This document shows, piece by piece, positions 49,301-63,875 of a DNA stretch of 64,000 nt. Under the pieces are notes generated by a model, which had not been told where the DNA came from, ran no database searches, and saw only the letters and a list, made by a program, of their open reading frames with translations. Each line of letters opens with the position of its first letter. Position 1 is the stretch's first letter. Location: contig CM034547.1 of assembly GCA_020055645.1 (NCBI GenBank), positions 64,267,884-64,331,883 on the forward strand, in the 5' to 3' direction. The position numbers and the translations under genes were made by a program. The stretch is from Tomocerus qinae. Taxonomy: Eukaryota > Arthropoda > Collembola > Entomobryomorpha > Tomoceridae.

Positions 49301-52300
49301 GAAGGGGCTCATGTCATATCCATCCTAATATAACAAGACTAGACTAGCTCAAACGACCTCTACGAATGTTTACATTGTATCATTGTACAGAGAAAGTCGC
49401 TTTAGCTCTGAACTAACTAATATCTCCGAGATTCATTTTAGTCTGGCTACTATGTACATATAGGCGCCAAACGTGTTCTTAATATTGCAGATTTGCTACT
49501 TGCTAAAAAGAAAGCGGCACTCTGTGGATTTCACTGAAATGGTTCTTTTCTTCTACAAACAAGACGCAAATGTTTTAGACGATGCGACGAAAGTGACATG
49601 GGTATTTATTTGCCACAAATTCCAAATCTATACAGGAAGTGCAATATTAAGGCTGCTCTTTTATTGCTGTTTCTCTTCTAAAGTTGCTTTCACTTTATCT
49701 AGCGGAAAGAAGAAAAAAGTAACCAAAAGTAGTTACAATTTTAGTCAAAATGCGCAAGGTATGATATGCCAACTTATAAATGTATGCATACGATACAAAA
49801 CGACATTTAGTAAGATATGTACGTAGAGATAGCATATACTAGTAACTATAACGTACGTATCAGAATAAAAAATAACCCACATAAAGAGACATGTAGTAAT
49901 TTATACAGTGAGCAAAAAAGGTAAAGTAAAAACATTGGCAGCTAAACCATGTGAAAGTATATTAAATAGAATATTCACATGAGCCAACAAGGCAAGGAAA
50001 GTTTGTAGCGTTTTACCAGTGGAGTTTTTTCATAAACTGTTTTCTGTCTTGTTTAAGTTTAATTTCCCATGTTAGTATAGTTATGTATGTGGGTAGGGAA
50101 AGTTGCAATCTCATTGTCAATCCTTGGAGATATTACGTGCAAGCTACTGTTTTTTTCTGGTGATTTCTCGGGCGATAAAAAAGAGGAGGGTAGACTAGAA
50201 ACAGAAAGTAGAAATATATTTATATTACTGTATACGATAAGCAGGGAAAAAGTCCAGTTTCCATGTACATGTGTTTCGGCAGAGTGACATAGGAACGAAA
50301 GGCTGCAATATTCATATTTCATATGAGGAGAAATAATAATAGTAAGCACGCATTTAGTCCAAGATCTCAGTTGATAGTTACCTCTGACTTTTCTTATTAT
50401 TGTGTAACTGATTGCCAAAGGTAGGGTCTGGTAACTATTTAACTAACAAGTGAGTGAGAATTCGGGCTTTTTATGTTCAGACCAGACGCGAGCGGGGCTG
50501 AAATGAAATACATAAAACGAGGAAAGGACGAATAACATAATAAGTATACTAAAGAGTACTTAGTAAGTATATGCAAATACGCGTAATATGTGGAGAAATG
50601 GTGAATTTTGATTTTTGAAAAATTCATCAGACGAGATCCCTGCTGAGATCGAGATTAGGCATTGTGGAGTAATATGAGTGGAGAAGAAAGCAGAGCAAAG
50701 TAAAAGTCAAGTCTATTCCCTTTTGCTCTTTCTCTCTTTGTGCGTATATACCATGCATGTTTAAGTATTTCATTTCGTCCTGTATCATGGTTACTTATGT
50801 AACTAAGATATTATGTACTGCACATTATAGCCCGTATAAACATTTTATCATATTATTTCTGTGGTTTGGTAGAATAGGCAAAATATGACATGCATATGTA
50901 CAGCATTGTGGGGTTAGTAAGTGGGAAAAGGTAGTTTCCTCTTTATGCTTTGACTACACACTCAACTCCACTCAAGTGAGTTTCAAATCTGGAAAAATCC
51001 TGCGGTGTTGTTAAAACAGCTATTGGAATATAAAATACCATAAAAGAGAGGAGGAAGGAGAGAAGTAAGAAAAAGAGATATGCATGCAAAGGCACTCCGC
51101 ACTCTGTTGTTACTATGCAAAGTACAGGAGACCACACTAAATCTAAACCAGTTACGAATATGATGTTTCGTCTAAACGCTAAAGTATTCATATAACTAAA
51201 AATATACAGAGTTTGAAGACCCCTTTTGAGGCGTATATTTTTAGGCACTATAGCTATATAAATCTCTGTTTCTGTGTAAATACATATTATATATAATTTG
51301 AGTAAATACTTATGTATATGTATAAAAAGTCCAGAAACCACCCAAAGAAAACACTGTAAATGTAGCCAGAAAAAGACTACACATGTACACATAAGAAAGA
51401 AACGGGAAGTAACAAGGTAAAGTGGGAGAAAGGTAATGTATACTATAGGTATACAACAAACTCAAGTCTGGCAGAAAAAGGAAAGCCATCGAGAATATGA
51501 CTGGAACGAAACTAGAGGAAAACACGACATTGCTTGCTTTAATCTCCGAGAAATCACCATATTTCATCCTGCTCTCCTGTACTCACCCCCTTGCTAACCA
51601 AATTCTTCACTACATAAGTAAGTTACTATATACGTTCATTGTGAGAAGGCACTACACTAGCTACTCTACTCCCTTCACAGCCAATCTCTTTGTTACATCA
51701 GTAATACGAAGGCATTGCACTGTCTACATAATACAAATAGCTTCACATGCATTCTACTACCAATACCTACACAACTGCCTTCTTCCTTGACATAATACAG
51801 AAAACTAACCACCTTTTCAATCTGTTCCCGCCAAAACTATATCAGAAATTTCAAAACTTTCGGTAGCTCCTTAGTCTTGTACGCTACATCCCAGTATCCA
51901 TTTAAATGATACTTAGTGATAATTGACAATCTTAAACCTAGTATTTACATATACATTTAAATCCAAAAATTCTGGAAAATACTGTCCGATATCAGAGGAG
52001 TAAAAACTACGGATCTTTTTAAATATTAAAGACAACCTATTTGCGTCAAATCCTTTTAGTTTGTTTGCCTTACAACACCCCTTCAATTAGTGTCATAATT
52101 TAAGTACAGATCCTGTAGATATCTACCTAGCTTCTAAAGAAAATTCACCCTCTCCACTCACCCTAATTCAGAAATGTATCCTTGGGGAGCTATCTCAAGG
52201 AAGCTGTAAATCCTACCCTTTAGAAAAGCTTAAATCTCCACATTTAATTTAATCTCATTATGACTAATGTGTTTTGTGCCAGAGGAACATTTTGAGCCGT

Positions 52301-55300
52301 GCTACGTAATCTGTCTAGGTATTCAAATTAGGAGTAAATTCATGCGGAACAAATCAACTCAAGTTGTCCTTGTAATGTAATGGAATCCTAAACAAGAAAA
52401 AGTGGTCATGTTCAACACAGCTTAGTTATGCATTTGGATTAAAACGCAGTTTAGTATCACTATCAGCCACATTCATTACATGTGGTGTCTGGGTAATTTT
52501 GATAGGATTTTTGTGTGTAGGTACAAACTGGTGAGTTGCGTTTGATGTCGAAGAGAAATGTAGCGTAACCGAATGAAATAAAACGAAGGATATGATATTT
52601 ATATGTCTAGTGAACGAAAAGGATCCAGATAGAGATAGGAACGAGAGGTTGAAGTCCACTGTACATGCATAAGGGCAGTCAGTCCATGACCATTCGGAGT
52701 ATGCCGCAGAGTTAATAATATAAATAATACAGGTCCTAGTTCAAACCACTATATAGTTGACTTTAGTTAGCTTAAGTTGCGGAAAGTAGGAAAATGAAAC
52801 AAGGTATAAGCCAGAGCTGGCAAGCTCGTTTATTGGAAACGGAAATTTGTCGGAGAGGCAGGCGGGCTCTAAAGTCGCTTTCGTGCCACTCTCTTATCTT
52901 GGCCGAATGCTATTACTACTCTTGTTGATTACGACCTACGGAATGTCATATAATTGACACAACTGTATAATTCTTTTCACAAATACCTGTTCTGATCGTT
53001 TTACACACAAGATATGTTTCATTACTATTAGCATGTAATAGGAGGATTAGCACAAGCAAGGGAACCAAACCATCCGAGATAAGAATGGCACGCCTCACTC
53101 TGTTGTTCCTGCACTATTTACATATTACCCAGTGCAATCACTCGCTCCAATGTCCAATGTTTCGACTTGTCCGAATTTTATAGTCTTTCTACCACACGCT
53201 TCCCTATCTCTCTCCCTACAACAACCAACCATATTATAAGTCCACCTGATACATGCAACTCGAACCTCCATTACCACTTTACTTACCACCACCAGTCAAA
53301 ACACAAAACTCAATTTAATTCTATAATATTAAAGTCAAAGCCCTTACTCCATATAAGTAAGTAAGATATAGTTCAGCACTACATAACATATATCACTGGT
53401 ATCAGCACTACTATATAGTAAAACATAGGAAACCATAATAGCAGTTTTTGCTATACTACTAGGTCTCGTATTGCATGTTTATTATTACTCTTGTTGTTTT
53501 TTGTCGCTTCTGTTTATTAACTAAAACTCAATTACCTAAGTATGCAACAACAACAATATTATGATGCATATAATATTGTGGTAGTGGTAGCAGTTAAGAA
53601 AGAGTATACCTACTAATCCTATTCTAATATTGGATTAGCAGTGGGTAATTTACAGGTAATATGCACATGGAAATAAATTGAGCTACGTATTCCCATAATA
53701 TTTGTAATATCTGTAGTTACGCAGCATGTCACAATGCTGTTTACATTCTTGTGTATGTACATAGTAGATATTATTGTGTATTTTATGTTATACTGGCTCA
53801 GGGAAATCTAAAAAGTGTACCTATATAGATTGAGTTGTGCAAACGGATGTATAATATGCAAGTGAGTGAAACTCAGAACAGAACACATCAGTTATTCCCT
53901 ATAAAAGGGTTTTCTATTCCGTTTAGGTTGTAAGCTCCATTTCTTAGCTATTGAGTTCTACAGTCCACCAGGGTTTACTTTACGTAATGTTGCTTCCTTT
54001 ACATACATCCTTTGGTTTGACTTGCTTTCACCTTTTATTATCCATACATAATAAAGTAAAGCACACAGGGGATTTGAATTGTGAGTTTGTAGCACCTTCC
54101 TACATATTCATCTTCATTAAAAAACAGAGCTGCCTTTCCTTGCCTATAGTATGAGAGTACCTACGACGTCTATAGAAGACCTTGGTAAATAGTGCCCACA
54201 TAAATAAGTAGCATACCATGTTGTAATATTATAGTAGACCGGACTGTATTTGTATAAGAGATTATTAAGGAATTCAATGCACATGCAGTGCCAACATTAT
54301 GTAGGTACCTGAGTATTAAGCATAAAGCTATCCCTCCCAGCAACATGCAAGGCACATTACCTGCGTACATAGAAAACTAAATAACAGAAAGAAATCAACC
54401 ATCCTAACCAATCAACTCTAACTTTCAAACATGTCATGTCATGTAATAAATGTATTATGTGTAGGCAGTAACAAACAGTAACCTTAACCCAATAATAGTC
54501 ATAATTCTCTTTAAAACAATAAACTCAAAGCCCTTCCACCAGATGATTCATCATAATCCCATGTACCTATTATTACCTAGAAATATTGCGTACTTGCCGT
54601 TTCTTTACCATTTAATTTGACGCTCATATTTATTGTTTGTTCGTTAGTTGCCAACCATTAGTCGGATACTGTTACTTCCCTTCGAATTAACTGACGTACA
54701 TACGTACAAAACAATCTTATTGAGTTAGTTAGCTAACTACCTCCTACAAAAAACCTGCAATGCTAATGCTAGCATCTGACTTGTGTACCAAGGACCCACT
54801 CACCTCTTCAGTTAGTGGTGATGCATGAGACAGGAGCATCCCGTTGTTATCTGGACTCACCTCACCTTTTTTTTCATCCTTATGTTCCTAATAATATCAA
54901 CAAACTGATGTGTACCTTTCTAAAATTCAGTTTGCTTCTTCTCTCTCTGTTACCACTCATTATTATGACAACTCTATTGAATAGTGACGTCAGCCCAATG
55001 TTTTGTGATACGTCTTTTGGGGGGTCTTCTTCATCTACTGCGCACTTATATCTTGTGCTCGTTGTATTAAAAATGTGTAGATACGCTTCATGACATCGAC
55101 AAAATTAATAACTCTTGTTTACCTGTCCATAAGGTTTGCGTTTCACTTTTTAAGCAAGAAAGGAACTAATGAAACATTGTAAAGTACAAATACTATATTA
55201 TATAGAATAAGATATATTGTCTGTAATAAAGCTCTCCTAGAGCTTTTGCGTAACCGAAATTGTAGCTAAATAATGTTACATATTAAAATGATGTTCATTC

Positions 55301-58300
55301 CTCAGACATACACTAAAGTTTCAATATCGTACACGGGAACGTTTTGTTATACCTTAGACTACTCTATATCCTATAACTCACAGACACGTGAAATAAACAA
55401 CCCATAAAAAATAAAGAAGCCCACAACCACGATGCAATGCCATTTCAACCTACTTTCAATATGTCACGTTGTAATTTTTGTTTTTTGTTTACATTGCAGT
55501 TTTACTCATTATTATAGTACATATAATTATTACGCATTTTCAGTCAAATATACATCTTTAGCTTTACCAGACATTCTATTGTAGGCATCGATTTGGTGTG
55601 CATGAATTTACAATTGAATTTCACATGCCTATACATTGAGTATTTCATACACAGCGTTACAACTAGAAATCTAATGAAACAATCCTATTTTAAATGTCCA
55701 TATAAGTTAAACTGTACCACATTCATGACATACTCAATCCATTATTTTACTCCACACCTATGCTTTTGTTTGACTGTGATAACATATATTCTATGATATA
55801 AAAGATATATGCTCATAATACATGCGTAAATATGGGCGAGTGCAATAACATTTTACTTATGCGCACAAAATGTATATACTCGGTAGATCTATATAAGCCT
55901 TAGGAAACCAAGTATATTTGATTGAAAGATAAAAGGCGATTTCAATCCAATCTTTCCGTGTTTGTATTTATTTATTTTTGTGCAAAGCAGAGAGGGACTA
56001 GCGACTGTCTCAGCATTTTCAAGCATCTGCAAAGCACACAGAACAAGAAAACACACGACACGGACACGCTCCTTTCTGTAATGTAATTCATAGCAAGGGC
56101 TGTTCTAGCGTGTTGAGGTGGACAAGCTTCAGTTTACCAAGTTTATTTAACTAGTGTCTATCGATATCTACTGTGTACCTATACATACATAGCCCCACAT
56201 ATGCCACAACATAAAATCGTTGAATTTAGTTTGTATAATGTGTTGTTTTTGTGTATGTGCATGTGCAGTATGCCTCGCACATTACTTCTCAGAGTGTAAA
56301 GGTGTGAAGAAGCAGATGCTCTTTTAGAAGGTTTGCTTGTGATTCTACTTACTGAGATCTGCTAGGCTATCCTATCAATGTGTTTCCATTTGTTTACTTT
56401 ACTTATACAGATATTAGATTCGTAGTGACAAGAAAGTCTGACGAAACCATGAGAAAAAAAACTTAACGCAACTGCACGACACTGTCAACCGAGTGCTCTT
56501 CTTCATTGCTCCATCACAAATAGATTAGGATGGGAAAATTGGGTTTCCTCCACAATCTTTCAACATATATACAGACTATAACTATAAAAATACTTTGTGG
56601 TCCTTTTGCACATAATTTTATAGAGAAAATGAAATCGTGATCTATATGAAAGAAGAGAGGATCTGTTGGATGTAATGGGAGAATCACTCGACCACTTTAG
56701 CCAACGTGTAATACAGATGAAAAGTTTCAGATGCTATTTAATGCATCTGATGTTAAATGAAGTAAACTCAAAATCGAATTGGAATGGATTGGAAAAATAT
56801 GGATACCTACCCTACAATAACCATCCTATAGGTTGCTTTTCCATCATCCCCTAGATTTCAATTCCGATACTGGAAAACGTATGTCAAAATACATACTGCC
56901 CATCAGGCGAAGGAGTCACGACTATTCAATTTAGGCCATGGGAAAATAATGACTTAGTTTTGTAGACCTAATGTGTTCCATAGGTTTCTGCAAGTGCTAA
57001 AGAATCACAACTATTCAATTCTGGCCACTGGCTTCTCGATTAAAATCATTTTCCATTAATTTTAAATGTACCCTCGATTAAAATATATTGACTTTGTTTT
57101 TTAGCCCCATGTCCCTACACAATAGATTTTTACCTGGAAAGATAATGTTTACTGTACGTTCAATGAAATTCGAGTATAAATGTGTTTCTATACAAATGTA
57201 CATACTTCAAGTGTGTCTATGTCTAAATGTCTACTCCAAGAGGACAGTGACACCATAAGAGCATCAACAAGGGTCGAGTGAGAATGATCACTTGAACTGA
57301 TTGTGGACTACGATGCTCATTTCATGATGTGTAGGCTGTAGGGTAGTCTGTAAACTAATCGAACTCATGTAGAGTTTATATACCGTGTGTATTATATTGG
57401 AGGATATAAACCAAAGTGAAACAGAATCTGTCCAATTACAATTAGGAAATAGAGTAAGTACTTACCTCTGTCCATCCATCTGTCCTGAATCTTATCTAGA
57501 TAGAAAATTTGATTAGCATTCTAATTCTAGCATCCATAGTAGTGAATATAATAATTTTGTGCTATTAGGGATGTCATAATATACACGGACAACGGTGCTT
57601 AACAGTTGTTCCTAGTTGCTACATACTTAGAGCAGGCTATCACCCTCGCCTCACATGGGCACTCTTGTTCGTGGACGGAATACTTATTTACGTTGACAGT
57701 TTGTACTATGCAGTTGTGTGATCTACGGCGTCTGTTATCTGCTACATAAGGTGCAAGATGACTCCATCGCCTACAAAAACTCCCCTCTCCACTTCTATCT
57801 ACAGGCTAATTGAAAACACCAATTACAGTTTGACCAACTGAATAAAATGAGATAGGGATGGGACAACAGTGCCTTTCTGAGATATTACAAAATATTACAA
57901 TATCGCTTATCAGACCTAGACCGTCATGCATTTATCAAAATCATCACGTGTGCTAATGCAATGTGAATATTAGTAATCAGTTAAATACACTTCACTTCAC
58001 AAGGAAAAATGTACATAAGAAAAATCTCATTTCGGGGGCAATATTTTATAGAATATTCTGGTATTCTAAACAGGACTTATTGACAAATGCAGTCAAATTG
58101 TTTAAATACTTGATATTCAAAATTTATAATCCACACGAGGCGAACCAATAGATGTGGGGTGAGCTATTATTATCAGTTTGTGGTGAAACGTAGCCGTGGG
58201 TGTACAAACATTAGTGAAATATTTGAGCATAATTCGTTTATCACTAATAAACTTAGGTGCAATGCAATCAGAGAGCAAATGTTGTAGTGTGTGATTCCAT

Positions 58301-58685
58301 TAGATAAGGTAGAGAGGGGCTGGCTCATCTAACGATAAGTACGAAGTAAAATGTAATTTCGTTTCAGTGCATAACTTGCAATAAGGAAATAAATAAAGTC
58401 CATAGACTAACTGAAGGAAGTTGAGGTGGAAAGCAAAGTTCAAATGTTTATATTTGATAGTCGTGCATCCAAATTCAAAAGGCCTTTACGATAAATAAGG
58501 ATTTGTTTGTGTTAAGCATGAGACGGAGAGAGAGGCATGGCGTGCGGGGGAAAATGACTGGATTACATTTACAATTTACAGTGCAATATTATATTGAAAT
58601 TGATGTGATGTGTGTTGTGCTCTTGTGTGTGAGCAGCTTGCTCTGTTGTACCTCGATTTTCCTAGTTTACTTATCTTTCACTCAG
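43347..58685. other. long non-coding stretch
   Basis: About 15 kb without a recognised gene. Open frames reach about 150 codons (50943-51392, minus) but are hydrophobic and of a length expected by chance. A 44-codon ATG frame at 52794-52928 (plus) has a good start context and basic composition but nothing more. The second copy of the 22-base repeat lies at 54429-54450. Confidence 0.5.
54429..54450 (+). repeat. copy 2 of a 22-base dispersed repeat
   Basis: Exact match to 18728-18749, same orientation, unrelated flanks. Confidence 0.4.
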
Positions 58686-58813
58686 TAGAGCCCAACCACA
58701 CAAACAGAGTCCACACTGGAAAAACTCCACGCAAAGCACGACTTGATTCTCCAGCAATAAAACCAAACAAACCATATGAGAAATATATGCAATTCATCCG
58801 TCCATGTCCGTGA
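58686..58813 (+). CDS. possible terminal exon, unknown protein
   Basis: No family recognised. A good acceptor (pyrimidine-rich tract, then CTCAG ending at 58685) opens a frame of 41 residues after the first split codon. It ends with KPNKPYEKYMQFIRPCP at TGA 58811-58813. The peptide is basic, proline-rich and unlike the hydrophobic chance frames nearby. No AATAAA lies within the next 100 bases. Because the frame is short, chance is a real possibility. Confidence 0.18.
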
Positions 58814-59331
58814 GCGTTTTCAATTTGAGACCGGAAACTTGTCCAGGCAGCCAAATGAGATTGACAAGCAGAGCAAGCTGCGCTTCCCAAGTTATGCCTC
58901 GTTGCTGCTCTGCCTAATATAGGGCTTCTCATCTCGTCTACACGTTTATTTATGCACCTCCGTACCAGAACTACTTCACCAGGCACTGCCCAATGCAACT
59001 GCATTACTCTTTTAGCACAATGTATGTACAAAATAATTGTATTATAAATACCACTGCGATGGAAATCGTAAATGGACTACATTGACTCAACTCATATTAC
59101 CGAGTACTTATGCATAAACAGTATCATGGGATGGTGTTATTAAATACAGATTACAGTTTCCGAGTAAATCATAAATATTACATGCTTTATCCGTGTCACA
59201 GACTTCAATCATGGCAATTTTTGCATTTTGCAAAGGGTTGTAGTTGAAACGTGCATGCATAAGTGTAATTTAATGTATTTCGTTTACGTATGTGGAAAGG
59301 AGATCATAGCAAGTCAAGAATTCATTTCCAG
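58814..59331. other. non-coding spacer with a GC-richer minus-strand frame
   Basis: A 117-codon minus-strand frame (58678-59031) overlaps the candidate exon at 58686-58813. It has no recognisable domain and is probably an antisense shadow or chance. Confidence 0.4.
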
Positions 59332-59880
59332 TCATGTACATGGTTGTGAGTGACCTATTTCTCGCAGTTTGTAACACTTTTCTGAGTTTAAACCAATATG
59401 TCTATATGCATGAGTTTTGAACACAAGATATTTTATAAAGTAGTAGCGAGTACATTGGAGGAATGAAATAAATAGTGATAGTAGATCAGTGGAAAGTGAG
59501 GCGAGTGGATGTCTATCTATACTATTGTATATGTGTGGCATGTAGTATTTCCAAAATTCGGGCACCTCCTCGGATGTACAATGGAATATAAAATGCGGAG
59601 CTGTAAACAGGAGGATATGTTCTCTGTGAACAATTCGAGAGAGAAAAAGAGAGTGAGAGGTGAATTCAATAATAGGGAATGAGATTCCGAGTTTTTTGAA
59701 GCATACGTGATGGTGAATGGGAGGGAAAGCAAGCCACTGACATAGAGAAAAGCCATCCACAACCATCACCAAACCATTCGACTGTACAAACGAATTAGAT
59801 GCAATAGCACCCTCAATAATTCCCTCGATCCTTCCCAGCATCATCCTACTGTCCTTTCTCCAGTCAACAGTCATAGGCAA
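59332..59880 (-). CDS. longest non-transposon open frame, unknown protein
   Basis: I do not recognise this. The frame is open for about 180 codons; its first ATG is at 59874. The product starts MTVDWRKDSRMMLGRIEGIIEG, contains a histidine/phenylalanine-rich middle, and has no clear signal peptide, membrane segment or known motif. From the base composition, a frame this long is not expected by chance in most windows of this size, though it is not impossible. Possibilities are a single-exon gene, a retrogene remnant, an exon of a larger gene, or chance. No clear TATA box or AATAAA was placed near it. Confidence 0.22.
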   Translation of the reverse strand: MPMTVDWRKDSRMMLGRIEGIIEGAIASNSFVQSNGLVMVVDGFSLCQWLAFPPIHHHVCFKKLGISFPIIEFTSHSLFLSRIVHREHILLFTAPHFIFHCTSEEVPEFWKYYMPHIYNSIDRHPLASLSTDLLSLFISFLQCTRYYFIKYLVFKTHAYRHIGLNSEKCYKLREIGHSQPCT

Positions 59881-62094
59881 TGCTATAGTTCACTAGACAC
59901 GTAAATATAGTAAGTCTCTGATAGAAATAAGTTTCTCCTCCCACTTACACTATACTGAAATGAAACAGCAGTCGGCAGGATGCTCTTCGACTTTTGTAGT
60001 TCAATATATGCAAAATACTTTCATGGAGTTATCTATATAGAAAACATTTTGCATTAGCCGGTTTAAGGCGTAAAATGTAATATCCTACATACACATACAT
60101 AGTGCTGGAACTACTACAACATTATTGTCATTGGTATGCATGCATTTAAACATTTAAGTATTAAATTTTACTTCCTACTATCTTCTCCCGTCCTATCACT
60201 ATCACTTAGATACCCAAATGCCATAAGGCATTTACTAACACTGTAATATGCTCTGGGATTGGAATGCTATGTAACTAATATAAACTTGTGCCTACATATT
60301 CAAATTTTGGACATTGAATGAGTAGTAAAAGTCTATCTTATTGTACCTCTGTACAATAAACCTCATGCCCCGTGTCCACTCTAAATACTCAGGGAAATCG
60401 ATATAACAGGAAGAATGTTATGGATTAGCCAAAATAGAGATGCAGCATTTGTACTAATTTTATCCGTTCCAGACTTTAGCCATGTAACAGAAGTAATACA
60501 ACGTTACAAAGAGAACACTTCCACTCTGTCTCAGTTTTCCATTATGTAGACAGAATTCCAAGTCCAGGTCAGGAAACCAAAGCAGTGCAGTTAATCGGAC
60601 TGAATCAAACGAGGAATGAATTCTGGACTAGCTCAGATAAATATAAATATACTACAGTTGACTACACTTTTCTCATTCCAGCTCGATCTAATTTTGTCTG
60701 CTTCTCAGCCACTGCCTATCTACTACGTGGTTGCATTATACAAACCTATATTATAGTACCTGCTATCAATTGTCAGTCCTCCACTTTCTATGATGGCCAC
60801 AGGACAAAATGAGGACAATTGTGTGGCTTGGAATTTTTATTGTACTCCCATATCAAATCTATCTACTCTACTTCAACTCTCTGCACAACAGTAAAGAATT
60901 CAAACGAGTGTCTATCAATGCAAATCACATTTACTGCTACTGTCCCACTTTCTAATGTCGCATGCCACATTTACTTGCTTACCCATGACAGTCTTTACCT
61001 ATACGTCTTCTTACGTATCATTTTGGAACGATGTATCTGCATAATTCATAGTACAATATATTTAAGTACAATTTATGATTAAACGCAAATGGTACTACAT
61101 TTATTGAACTTTAAACAATTTTGGGTTAGTATTTAGGCCGTTAATGTAAGTGCATTGACCGAACAAGATATTAGATGTGCATGAAAGCAGATAATTGATT
61201 GGAATTTTAAGATAAATGCCTAAAGAATAAAAACAAGAGTTGAATTCGACTTATTGTACTTATAGATAGATTGTAAGTGCTATTATTGGATGTTGCTTGT
61301 TTATTAGTGGATTGAACAGAAAACGTGCAGGTTCTGATTAGAGATAGTATAGTGAGTGAATGCATTTAGCACTAATAAATAGCTAAAAATCATCGCTATC
61401 TTTTCTTTTAAGTAATTTTACTCAATCTATAAGCTAATAATGCAGTAGCTAGTGCTAACATACAGCATATAGAACGTTGTCTTACTATAGGCATTTAGCA
61501 AACTAAGATGTTGTGCGTCGCATAATTTAAGGCTGGCATTGTTATGAATATCAAGTCTGGATGTGGTAGGAACATTTTTGTTGCTTAGTTAGCGGTGTAC
61601 AGTGGTTGGAATTATAAATGAAGCTAAAGTGCTAATAGATTGTTTAGTATTTAATACAAGGCTGTTGCCCAATGCCAGTTAAACCGGGAAAGTTAGATAA
61701 AGAGTTGGCTTTTTATGGAGTTAGTGGTAGTGGAGAGAACAAGCTAAATAATAACAGTTATCATTAGTTAGTTAGGTGTACCTGTCCGTCTACATAACAG
61801 AAGATAGGTACGTACACGTATTTACTTATTAGTATTTGGGTTGAGTCCAGGAGTAGAGTTAAGTACACGGTACACGTAGCCAGAGTCCAGTTTGACCAAT
61901 TCCCCGTTCATGCCCCGCTCCTCGGTCGATAATCAATAACAACTGGAAGCGGATTAGAGAGAACTGAACATGATTCACACACACAAATAGTCGGCGGATG
62001 GTGTAATTTCGAACCATAGATAATTATAGTTATTGGGAGTTATCAACCACACGGCTACTCCATAAAGCAAAACGGAGCTACATGGCTCACCTTC

Positions 62095-62107
62095 CTCTCT
62101 CTCTCTC
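62095..62107. repeat. (CT)n microsatellite
   Basis: Perfect CT run of 13 bases followed by CCTTCCTTCC. Confidence 0.75.
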
Positions 62108-63172
62108 CTTCCTTCCTAAACCTAATGCGGAATACTGATCTAAATATACCTACGTGACTTAACAAAAGCAGTGTCCATGATTCTTTTTACATACTCACGC
62201 CACTAATACTACTAATAGTCTAATGCATATATAACCGCTTTTTATTACCCTTAAATGCACAAGGTGTATTCCTGCTCTTACGCAATCAGTGAATACTACA
62301 AGTACAACAAATGTGCGTAATGGAAATGCAATGCCTATCACTATTACATTTTCTATTATGATGAGCTCGAGTACAAACGATGCATCAAACCGCACCAGTC
62401 CAGACCTCGTACTAATTTAAATGCCAAAGTATACCATGCACTATATGGTGAAATGGCCATTGTCCATTATTATATAGAAAGAAGAGTAAAGTGCCACTAT
62501 TAGTGCTCAGAAGTACTTATTAGTGGATTTGGACAAACTGTCTCTATATGTGTAATCCCTAGAGTTCTAATGGCAATAGTCAATTGAATGGTGCGACAGC
62601 AGGACACAAATGCCAATTTTCGCACCGCATCCGTACGCCCATACTTCCCTCTGGAGAAAATAATATAGCTTCTATGTATCTAGCTAATGTACACTCATGA
62701 CAGATAACTTAACTAGCCATCCATCCCAACTACTGCATTTGAGTGTAATACTTCTTTAGCTAAGTATAAATATATCCCCCTGTTAATAAATATTATATCT
62801 GATAGTACGCACTTGGGTTCATTCATTCGAATGAGTCAACGAGGTAAGCCATTGTAGAAGTGGACTAGCAGACTTGTCCAGGTGTGTTGTCGACAACCAC
62901 AACAACACTATCAATAAATATCTGCCAGTATAAACACTATACTTAGCACGGCTCACTATTTTGTTGTGGCTCATTGTATTTTGTTCGGCTCAGTTGTCCT
63001 GTACATATCTGTGACTCCGACTTGACTATCTCACACAATCAATTCCAAATTAGGGAGTTCCGCCGCGATAATCTATCTCTTCTTGTCAGTTCTAACTCAC
63101 TGCTACTTACTAACAGATAGCCACCACTCCTTAGTTTAGTCACTGTCAATTCACGTTACACCACCTCACCAA

Positions 63173-63191
63173 ACTCACTCACTCACTCACT
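63173..63191. repeat. (ACTC)n microsatellite
   Basis: Nineteen bases of perfect ACTC repeat. Confidence 0.85.
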
Positions 63192-63861
63192 ACTACTCAC
63201 AAAATTAAACCAATTACTTTTCAAAACCATATAAAATACAGGTATTACGTTTTAATTATAAGTAAAATAGTCGTAAATCAAAACTGCAACTAAAATTAAT
63301 AACATTAATCGTTTCTATTTGTGGTTCAATTCCAAAGAAAATGCATACCTTGTATTTTCATTTTTCAATTTACATTATTGTCAATAGTATTTTTCTATAT
63401 TTCGGATTGCGTCACAATTGACAGAATTTCGTTTATTTAGTACCTGTAAAGTAAAACGTAATTACTATCTCCAAATAATACTGTTCTATAAATTATAGTA
63501 TTCTGTGTAGTACATCCTTTCTGACAATTTTCTTTATTCAAATTGCCCCCTGCGATAAGAATGAAACAAAACAATGGAGACAAGAGCGTATTGTGAAAGG
63601 ACTCTATTTTTCTGTCAACTTGTCACCTACCTCCTGCGAATGTACAAATTTATGAAGTGGATGACATTAGAGTAGCGGTAAGTAATTGTAGGACTAATAA
63701 TCAGTAATTATGGCAAGCACAGTTTTGGATTGTATCCTATTATAATGTAGGCAGTGTTTACCTGTAATTACAGTTTACCGAAGCAACTTCACTTGTAGTG
63801 TAACCCTGCAATCACCTCAAATCAAATCGAACAGTAGCCTACATTGCATTTATCATTGGTA

Positions 63862-63875
63862 GTGTGTGTGTGTGT
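63862..63875. repeat. (GT)n microsatellite
   Basis: Perfect GT run of 14 bases. Confidence 0.8.

Noticed and set aside
50943..51392. 149-codon hydrophobic minus-strand frame
   Set aside because: Length is within chance expectation. The composition (Phe, Leu, Ile, Cys, Tyr) reflects AT- and pyrimidine-rich DNA, and no domain or splice context was found.
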